DNA of 35,226 nt from Longimicrobiales bacterium (lineage in GTDB: Bacteria; Gemmatimonadota; Gemmatimonadetes; Longimicrobiales; Gaopeijiaceae). The position numbers and the translations under genes are program-made. The stretch spans positions 1 through 35,226 of the forward strand of contig JANQNV010000268.1 of the NCBI GenBank assembly GCA_028279425.1. The letters run 5' to 3'. The notes beneath the pieces were generated by a model. That model saw nothing but the letters and a program-made list of their open reading frames with translations. It did not search any database and was not told the origin of the DNA. Shown one piece after another: positions 17,187-23,569 of the stretch (its first letter is position 1; each line of letters opens with the position of its first letter).

Positions 17187-17762
17187 ATGGGCGATCCCGG
17201 CGACATCACGCGGTTGATGGCGCGCTGGTCGCGCGGTGACGAAGCGGCGTTCGAGAGTCTGCTCGAGCTCGTCTACGACGACCTGCGCCACCTCGCGCGC
17301 CGGCACCTTGCAAGAGGGTCGGGCGACGCAGTGCTCGACACGACCGCGTTGGTGCACGAGGCCTACCTCCGACTCGATCGGGTGGAGGGAGGGGAGTGGC
17401 CGGGTCGCGCGCAGTTCTTCGCATTCTGTTCCAAGGCGATGCGGCGAATCCTGATCGACTTCGCGCGTCGTCAGCAGGCCGAGAAACGCGGTGGTTCGCG
17501 CATCCGGGTCACCCTTCACCCGGGCATCGCGTCGCACGATGCCGACGTCACCCAACTGCTCACCATCGAAGACGCCCTACGCCGACTCGAGGCCCACAAC
17601 CCCCGCATGGCGCGCATCGTCGAGTGTCGCTTCTTCGCCGGGATGAGCGTCGCCCAGACGGCGGAGGCGCTCGACGTGTCGCGACGCACCGTCGAACGCG
17701 AGTGGGCACGGGCACGCGCCTACCTCCAGCACGCCCTCGCCGATCAGGAGCGCGAACGGTAG
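17187..17762 (+). CDS. ECF-type RNA polymerase sigma factor (TIGR02999-like)
   Basis: This 191-residue sigma factor starts at ATG 17187; in-frame GTG 17178 and TTG 17151 are less likely. Sigma region 2 is at about 5-95: ITRLMARWSRGDEAAFESLLELVYDDLRHLARRHLA, then LVHEAYLRLDRV and FFAFCSKAMRRILIDFARRQQAEKRGG. Region 4 is at about 130-185, with RIVECRFFAGMSVAQTAEALDVSRRTVEREWARARAYL forming the -35 recognition helix-turn-helix. These traits are those of the ECF subgroup found beside Ser/Thr kinases with TPR domains in Acidobacteria and Gemmatimonadota. No anti-sigma factor is present, and the neighbouring kinase is the likely controller. Its 3' end overlaps the convergent kinase gene by 19 bases. 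Confidence 0.93.
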   Translation: MGDPGDITRLMARWSRGDEAAFESLLELVYDDLRHLARRHLARGSGDAVLDTTALVHEAYLRLDRVEGGEWPGRAQFFAFCSKAMRRILIDFARRQQAEKRGGSRIRVTLHPGIASHDADVTQLLTIEDALRRLEAHNPRMARIVECRFFAGMSVAQTAEALDVSRRTVEREWARARAYLQHALADQERER

Positions 17763-20218
17763 CGATCCGCCTCGCCCGGGCGACCCGTGGCTTCGTAGAA
17801 CTCGACGACACGCTCGCGCAGGGTTCGGGCGTTGAGCGGACCGACCAGCTCCGGGCGAGCGACGGCCTCGAAAGCTTCGACGAGCAGGAGCTCGGCTTCG
17901 GCGAAGCGCCCCTGTACAGCCAGGCAGCGCCCCAGGCTACTCCGGGCGATGTGAACGAGGGGGTGGCCGGCATCGAGCTGGCCTTCGAGGAGCGCCAGGC
18001 TGCGCCGCAGGAAAGGTTCGCCCTCCTCGGCCCGCCCGAGTTCGCTCAGCACCCACCCGAGGCCGTGGAGGGGGTAGGCCTCGCGCCATTGCCCCGGGTA
18101 CGCAGCCTGTCGGATCTCGAGCACCTGACGGTACAACGGCTCGGCCCCTGCGAAGTCACCGCGGTCACGGCGAAAGCCGGCGAGGCTGTTCATCATGGCC
18201 AGCGTCGTGCTGTGTTCCGGCCCGAGTCGGCGGAGGTTGATGTCGACGGCCATCGACAGCAAGGAGTCGGCGGCCAGGGGCTCGGTCGGCTCCAAGCTCA
18301 GGGCCAGATTGTTGAGGCTCGCGGCGATCGAGGTATGGTCGTCCCCGTAGAGCTCCCGCCTGAGTGCGAGGGCTTCGCGATGCAGGGCCAGCGATTCCGG
18401 GCCGATCAACGCACTCGCGCGGGCGGTCAGCGCCTCGGCCAGCGCGGCCCGATGCTCCCCGTCGACGTCGCGTAGAATCCGCACGGCTCGCTCGAGCATG
18501 CGGCCCTCCCGCTCCGGATCATCACCGACCTGCGGTGCGAGTTCGGTGAGAATCGTCGCCACCTCGGGGCTCTCGTCGCCCAGCTCCGCCTCGGCGAGGG
18601 CGAGAGCTTCTTCGTAGAAGGCGATCCCCACCTCCCGGTCGGACGGAACGGTACTCGCCGCCAACCCCCGAAGGAGCGCCAGCTCACCCGTGACCTCGTC
18701 GACCACACCGGACCGATGCACACGAAGCGCCTCTTCGAGCAGCGGCCTCGCACGATCGTACAGACCGAGCCGATGGTAGACGCCACCGATCGTACCGAGC
18801 ATCTCGGCCTGGAGTCGCGGTTGAGCAGCCAGGTCGCGCCGGACCCGGGCGGCGCCGGCGTCGAGAAGCTCGCGTGCGGTGACCGTCTCTCCCTGCGAAC
18901 GGTCCGGATCGGCAACCTCGAAGACGTCGGTGAGGAGGTCGCGGGCGGCCATTGCACGGGCGGCCTCCTGGCGCACACGCTCGCCTTCTTCGGCCAGCCG
19001 CCGAGCCTGGACCGAGGCCGTAACGGCGAAGGCGACGAGAAGCACCATCGCCACCACCGAACCCACCACGCCGGCGGGGTGACGGGCGACGAATCGGCTC
19101 GCCCGATAGCCCACGGAGTCGGGGCGCGCCGAGACGGGGTGCCCGGCCAGGAACCGACGCACGTCGGCCATGAACTGCTCGACCGACGCGTAGCGGCGCT
19201 CAGGCTCGCGACGCAGCGCCTTTCGCACGATCCGGCCGAGATCACCCCGCAGCTCGGCCGGCAGCTCGGGGGGCGACGCCGTGCGATCTCCGGCGGGATG
19301 GGTGAGGTCGGACTCCACGAAAGGACGTGTCCCGGACACGATTTCGTAGAGCAGCCTCCCGAGCTGGAACACATCCGACGCCGTGGTGATCGCCTCGCCC
19401 CGGAGTTGCTCCGGGCTGGCGTAGGCCGGAGTCAGCGGAAGGCCGGAGCCGGTGCGGGTCAGGTCGCCGACCGGGACGCCCTCCGGATCGAGCAGCTTCG
19501 CGATCCCGAAGTCGAGCAGCTTGGCTCGCCCGTTTCGGTCGACGAGGACGTTCGAGGGCTTCAGGTCGCGATGGACCACGAGACGCGTGTGTGCGAATTG
19601 CACCGCGTCCCCCACCTGGAGAACGAGCTCGAGTCGCTCGGCCCGGGAGCGACCCGGCTCGAGGGCCCATTCGTCGATCGGCCGACCTTCGACCCGCTCC
19701 ATGGCCAGCCACGGACGGCCATCGGCGGTGCTCCCGCCGTCCAGCAGCCGCGCGATGTTGGGGTGGGCGAGCTCCGACAGGATTTGCCGCTCCGCGACGA
19801 AACGCCGAACGATCTCTTCGGTGTCGAGTCCCCTGCGCAGCACCTTCAAGGCGACCTCCTGCTGGAAGCCGCCCTCCACCCGTTCGGCCCGGTACACGGT
19901 GGCCATCCCCCCCCGGCCGAGCTCGTCCAACACGCGGTAGGGGCCGACCCGGTCGTTGGCCTCGAGCACGCGGGAACGATCGCCGGACCGGGCTCGGTCC
20001 AGAGCTCGCCAGGCGGCGCTCGGCAACGCGTCGAGACGTTGGGCGGGGGCGTCCGCGGCAGTCAGCAGGCGCCGAACCGACTCGACGAGCTCGGGGTCGT
20101 CCCGACGGCGACGCTCCAGCAGGCGCGCACGCGCCCCTTCCTCGAGATCGAGCGCCTCGGCCAGCAGCGCGTCGACCTCGGGCCAGCGGGCCCAGAGCGC
20201 GTCGTCGTCTGCGGTCAT
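17744..20218 (-). CDS. membrane Ser/Thr protein kinase with TPR repeats (PknB-like)
   Basis: This 824-residue protein starts at ATG 20218. The N-terminal 90 residues are a helical module typical of this subgroup (WPEVDALLAEALDLEEGAR). The kinase domain spans about 93-355. It has the glycine loop GRGGMATVY at 101-109, catalytic Lys125 in VALK, catalytic loop HRDLKPSN (Asp218), metal-binding DFG at 236-238 and SPEQL at 268-272 as the APE equivalent. One TM helix at about 383-402 (GVVGSVVAMVLLVAFAVTAS) follows. The C-terminal half is a run of TPR-like helical pairs, such as YDRARPLLEEALRVHRSG and EPLYRQVLEIRQAAYPG. It should sit in the inner membrane with the kinase inside and the TPRs outside. 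Phosphorylation of the adjacent ECF factor is the likely task (inference from family context). All catalytic residues are present. Confidence 0.94.
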   Translation of the reverse strand: MTADDDALWARWPEVDALLAEALDLEEGARARLLERRRRDDPELVESVRRLLTAADAPAQRLDALPSAAWRALDRARSGDRSRVLEANDRVGPYRVLDELGRGGMATVYRAERVEGGFQQEVALKVLRRGLDTEEIVRRFVAERQILSELAHPNIARLLDGGSTADGRPWLAMERVEGRPIDEWALEPGRSRAERLELVLQVGDAVQFAHTRLVVHRDLKPSNVLVDRNGRAKLLDFGIAKLLDPEGVPVGDLTRTGSGLPLTPAYASPEQLRGEAITTASDVFQLGRLLYEIVSGTRPFVESDLTHPAGDRTASPPELPAELRGDLGRIVRKALRREPERRYASVEQFMADVRRFLAGHPVSARPDSVGYRASRFVARHPAGVVGSVVAMVLLVAFAVTASVQARRLAEEGERVRQEAARAMAARDLLTDVFEVADPDRSQGETVTARELLDAGAARVRRDLAAQPRLQAEMLGTIGGVYHRLGLYDRARPLLEEALRVHRSGVVDEVTGELALLRGLAASTVPSDREVGIAFYEEALALAEAELGDESPEVATILTELAPQVGDDPEREGRMLERAVRILRDVDGEHRAALAEALTARASALIGPESLALHREALALRRELYGDDHTSIAASLNNLALSLEPTEPLAADSLLSMAVDINLRRLGPEHSTTLAMMNSLAGFRRDRGDFAGAEPLYRQVLEIRQAAYPGQWREAYPLHGLGWVLSELGRAEEGEPFLRRSLALLEGQLDAGHPLVHIARSSLGRCLAVQGRFAEAELLLVEAFEAVARPELVGPLNARTLRERVVEFYEATGRPGEADRYRSRS

Positions 20219-20311
20219 GGCGGGGTCACCTCGTTCGTCGCGTCGTCTGCTCCCAGTCCCAACGCGGAAACGCTACGCGGGCCGCCAGGCATCCGGCGCT
20301 CGGGGCGGCCG

Positions 20312-21907
20312 TCAACGCGCCCGACCGGTGTTGGCGGCATCACCCCTGAACGTCGGCCATGGCCCGTTGTCGAGTCCCAGGCTGCCCGTGCGCACCGCCA
20401 CCAACCGGCCGGCCCAATCATCTCCGCGGTTCCCACCGATGTAGAGGGTACCGTCGTCTACCAGAAACGGCGACGACCAGTTGATCGTGTTGCCGAAGTT
20501 CTCTCTCCAGACCAGATCACCCTCGCCATCGAGCGCGAAGATGAACCCGCTTTCGGCGGCGAAATAGATCAGTCCATCGGCCCCGATCGCGGGCGAGGTA
20601 TACGAGTCCGCCGGGATCGACTCCGACGTCGGGGCGATCTCGTAGATCCATTTGACGGTCCCGTCGGGATGGAACGCGATGCACAGGGCGGGCTGCGCAC
20701 CCGCCACGGGATCGACATACGCCTTGGTCGTGACGTAGACCGTGCCGTCGGACCCGATCGCCGGCGAGGCCCGTACGTGGCGTCGACCCGGAACGGAGTA
20801 GCGCCACCGCAGCGTACCGTCGGGATTCACCGCATACACGAAGCCCTCGAACTGGGCTCCGGCCTTTTCGGACCCGAAGTAGAGGACGCCGTCGGACCCG
20901 ATGGCGGGTGAAGAGAGCGACTTCTCCTGGATCAACGTCATCTCGAAGGGGGCGGGCCAGTGGGGTGAGCCGTCGCGCTCGAAGGCGTGCAGCCAGTCGT
21001 TGGACGCGATGTAGACCACCCCCTCGCGGTCGATGACCGCCGACGTCGCACAAAAATTCCCGCCCCGGAGGTCGCGCTGCCACAGCTGGCGTCCATCGTC
21101 GGGATGGAGCGCGTAGAGCTGGTAGTCGACGCAGACGTAGAGGGTACCATCTTCACCGATCGCCGGGGTCTTCTGGCCCACCCCCCGGGCCCGGTCACTC
21201 TCGTAGTCGTTGTTCGTCCACCGCCGCGCACCGGTGCCGGGATCGAAGGCGTAGATCACGTTGCGGTGATCGACCACGTAGACGGTGCCGTCGGGCCCGA
21301 TGGCGGGCGACGAGCCGTTGTTCTCCGCGCGCACCGTCCCGTCGGGCGGAGGCGAGTTCTCGTCGAGATCGGCGGTCCACCGCTCGGTCCCGTCGGGATT
21401 CACGGCGTGTACCCGCCCCACGTTGGTGTGGATCAGGATCCCCGTCGAGACGTAGATCGTGCCGTCGAGCCCGACCGCCGGGGCAGAATAGTAGATCGGC
21501 TTGTCGACGTCGAAGCGCCAAAGGGTACGGTTGGCCTCGATCATGTCGGCCACGACGCGCACGTCGCGGTCGCCGACGTTGTTCGTCACCGTAAGCGAGA
21601 CGGTGTAGAGGCCCGGGTGCTCGAATTCGTGCTGAACGACCCGACCGCGACCGGTGGCGCCATCGCCGAAGTCCCAGTCGTACGACACGATCGTGCCGTC
21701 GAACGCGGCCGAGGGCGATGCATCGAAGGTCACCGTGAGCGGAAACAGGCCGACCTCCGGCATCGCGGTGAAGTCGGCCTCCGGGGTGGCGGGGGGATCC
21801 TCGGGCTCGACGGGCGCGTCGCCATCGGAGGAGCACGCCCACGACAGCACCGTGGCGAGTGCGAAGACCGCCGTGGCCCGGAGGCCTGCAGGCCAGCGCA
21901 TCTCCAC
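20312..21907 (-). CDS. PKD domain plus PQQ-like beta-propeller lipoprotein
   Basis: This 531-residue protein begins at GTG 21907, directly after the TGA of the preceding gene (21908-21910); ATG 21901 is a close alternative. The signal ends in LSWAC, a plausible lipobox. Residues 42-125 are a PKD domain: ADFTAMPEVGLFPLTVTFDA, VSYDWDFGDG, HEFEHPGLYTVSLTVTN. The rest is a propeller of eight repeats sharing a core like SSPAIGPDGTVYV; all but two (TSAVIDREGVVYI and SSPFLVDDGTLYI) keep the PA.G.DG core. Each blade ends with 'W.Y/W.AD' type strands as in PQQ-dependent dehydrogenase-like propellers. No enzymatic residues for PQQ binding are apparent, so it is likely a binding or scaffold protein on the cell surface. 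Translation is probably coupled to the DUF4440 gene upstream. Confidence 0.9.
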   Translation of the reverse strand: MEMRWPAGLRATAVFALATVLSWACSSDGDAPVEPEDPPATPEADFTAMPEVGLFPLTVTFDASPSAAFDGTIVSYDWDFGDGATGRGRVVQHEFEHPGLYTVSLTVTNNVGDRDVRVVADMIEANRTLWRFDVDKPIYYSAPAVGLDGTIYVSTGILIHTNVGRVHAVNPDGTERWTADLDENSPPPDGTVRAENNGSSPAIGPDGTVYVVDHRNVIYAFDPGTGARRWTNNDYESDRARGVGQKTPAIGEDGTLYVCVDYQLYALHPDDGRQLWQRDLRGGNFCATSAVIDREGVVYIASNDWLHAFERDGSPHWPAPFEMTLIQEKSLSSPAIGSDGVLYFGSEKAGAQFEGFVYAVNPDGTLRWRYSVPGRRHVRASPAIGSDGTVYVTTKAYVDPVAGAQPALCIAFHPDGTVKWIYEIAPTSESIPADSYTSPAIGADGLIYFAAESGFIFALDGEGDLVWRENFGNTINWSSPFLVDDGTLYIGGNRGDDWAGRLVAVRTGSLGLDNGPWPTFRGDAANTGRAR

Positions 21908-22375
21908 TCAGCCGATCCCTCGATCCATGTCGGACACGATCAGCCAGTGACCCGACGGGTCTCGCTGCAGCGTCAGAACGAACATACCAACGTCGTCGAC
22001 GGGGAGGGTTTCGCCGTAGCCGTATGCACCGACGATGAAGCCCACCGCCCCATCGGCGGAGTACTCGATAGCTCGGAGGCGAAGCGGGCCCGAGGCGATC
22101 CTGTAGGCCTCGCGAATCGCCTCACGCCCTCGGATCCAGTTGCCCCCGCTCACGATGAGGCCCCGGTCGACGAAGAGCGCCGACAGCGCCTCGGCATCGC
22201 CCGTACTCCAGTGCCCTTCGTAGTCGCGGAGCACTCGATCGAGCTCGGCGGGCAGCTCCACCGAGGGTTGGAGGCTCGCGCTCGCCGGGGGTTCGGCGAC
22301 CTGGCCCTGGACGGGGCCCACCAGGAGCACGCACAGCAACAAGACCCACCGGGACATCCGATCGTGGTGGTGCAT
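21908..22375 (-). CDS. secreted DUF4440/SnoaL-like (NTF2 fold) protein
   Basis: The 155-residue frame starts at ATG 22375 with a purine-rich GAGGGGAGGGAG run just upstream. Residues 7-25 (MSRWVLLLCVLLVGPVQGQ) form a signal peptide. The mature part has LDRVLRDYEGHWSTGDAEALSALFVDRGLIVSGGNWIRGREAIREAYR, then a beta-sheet ending VGMFVLTLQRDPSGHWLIVSDMDRG. That is the cone-shaped NTF2-like fold of DUF4440 proteins. Catalytic residues are not conserved enough across the family to assign a reaction. It probably acts in the periplasm. Its stop abuts the GTG start of the PQQ-propeller gene. Confidence 0.88.
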   Translation of the reverse strand: MHHHDRMSRWVLLLCVLLVGPVQGQVAEPPASASLQPSVELPAELDRVLRDYEGHWSTGDAEALSALFVDRGLIVSGGNWIRGREAIREAYRIASGPLRLRAIEYSADGAVGFIVGAYGYGETLPVDDVGMFVLTLQRDPSGHWLIVSDMDRGIG

Positions 22376-22505
22376 CGTCTCCCTCCCCTCGTCGGTGACT
22401 GGCAGACGTCACCTTGGCGGCGACATCCGAGCTCGAATGCACAGGCTACCGTCGAGCGACGCGACTTCGCCACCGCCCGACGCGGATCAGCCGGCGGGCT
22501 CGAAA

Positions 22506-23558
22506 TCAGCCCGCGACGCGCTCGGCGATGTCGCGCACCCGGTCCTCCATGCCGAGGAAGGCCTCGACGACCTGCGGATCGTAGATCTCGCCGGCGCCGT
22601 CGCGCAGGTTGGCGAAGGCGGCGTCCATCGCCCATGCGCGCTTGTACGGGCGGGTCGAGGTGAGCGCATCGAACACGTCGGCCACCGCCACGATGCGCCC
22701 CACCAGCGGGATCTCGTCACCCTTCAGGCCACGGGGATACCCGGACCCGTTCAGCCGCTCGTGGTGCGTGAGCGCGATCACGCTGCCGAGGCGGAGAATG
22801 TCGCCGTTGCAGTCCTTCAGGATCTCGTACCCGATCTCGGCGTGCCGCTGCATGGTTCGGAATTCGTCTTCGGTGAGCGACGACGGTTTCAGGAGGATGT
22901 GGTCGGGCACGCCGATCTTGCCGACGTCGTGGAGCGGTGCCGCCTTGTAGATCCGGTCCGGATCCAGTCCCTCGTCCAGCTCGAGGCGCTCGGCGATCAG
23001 GCGGGAATAGGTGGCCATCCGCTCGATGTGCCCCCCGGTCTCCCAGTCCCGGTACTCCATGGCCCGCGCGAGGCTCAAGATGGTCTCCTCCTCGCGCTCC
23101 ATGATCGCCGCCGTCGCCTTGGCGACCTCGATGGCGAGGTCTTCGGCACGACGTTCTGCCGAGCGTTGCCCGTCGCGCAGCGCCAACATGTTGCGCACCC
23201 GTATGCGCACCTCGTCGCGGTCGACCGGCTTTCGGAGAAACTCGCTCGCCCCGGCGTCGAGCGCCTTCTTGCGTGTGTCTCGCTGGGCGGCGGCCGTCAC
23301 CACGATGATCGGGATCGGAGGCGTGGGGTGGCGGCGACGGAACGCCTCGATGAACTCGATGCCGTCCATCTCCGGCATCTGGTAGTCGGTGATGATGAGG
23401 TCGGGAAGCCGATCGGCCCACGCCTGCTCGGCGTCGCGGGCGTCGGTGTAGACGTGCGCGCTGACCCCCGGCAGTTCCCGGACGACCGCGGCGACGAACT
23501 CCGCGATCAGCTTCTCGTCGTCGACCACCACCACGTCGAACTCGTCGGTTTCGATCAT
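22506..23558 (-). CDS. response regulator with HD-GYP c-di-GMP phosphodiesterase domain
   Basis: This 350-residue cytoplasmic protein starts at ATG 23558. The REC domain (about 5-125) has the acidic pair D13-D14, phospho-acceptor D58 in LIITDYQMPEMDG, T88 and K110, the full switch set. A short coiled linker (AERRAEDLAIEVAKATAAIMEREEE) leads to the HD-GYP domain (about 158-350). Metal and substrate residues are present: H210-D211 in LHDVGKIGVPD, and the HHERLNGSGYP motif at 265-275. The enzyme should hydrolyse c-di-GMP when the REC domain is phosphorylated. The gene lies 11 bases downstream of the kinase-barrel gene, its likely phosphodonor. All key residues are intact. Confidence 0.96.
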   Translation of the reverse strand: MIETDEFDVVVVDDEKLIAEFVAAVVRELPGVSAHVYTDARDAEQAWADRLPDLIITDYQMPEMDGIEFIEAFRRRHPTPPIPIIVVTAAAQRDTRKKALDAGASEFLRKPVDRDEVRIRVRNMLALRDGQRSAERRAEDLAIEVAKATAAIMEREEETILSLARAMEYRDWETGGHIERMATYSRLIAERLELDEGLDPDRIYKAAPLHDVGKIGVPDHILLKPSSLTEDEFRTMQRHAEIGYEILKDCNGDILRLGSVIALTHHERLNGSGYPRGLKGDEIPLVGRIVAVADVFDALTSTRPYKRAWAMDAAFANLRDGAGEIYDPQVVEAFLGMEDRVRDIAERVAG

Positions 23559-23569
23559 CGTCGGATCCG

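Noticed and set aside
18716..20911. 731-residue plus-strand ORF opposite the kinase gene and part of the PQQ gene
   Set aside because: It spans two well-supported genes on the other strand, has no recognisable motif, and reads as low-complexity antisense.
20400..21500. A DNA repeat array or CRISPR in the PQQ gene
   Set aside because: The repeated words encode the PAIG.DGT.Y core of propeller blades, are irregularly spaced and diverged, and lie inside a coding frame.
20987..22663. 558-residue plus-strand ORF opposite the PQQ and DUF4440 genes
   Set aside because: This is an antisense shadow of the propeller repeats. Its Val/Asp/Gly repeats come from the blade repeats of the real gene.
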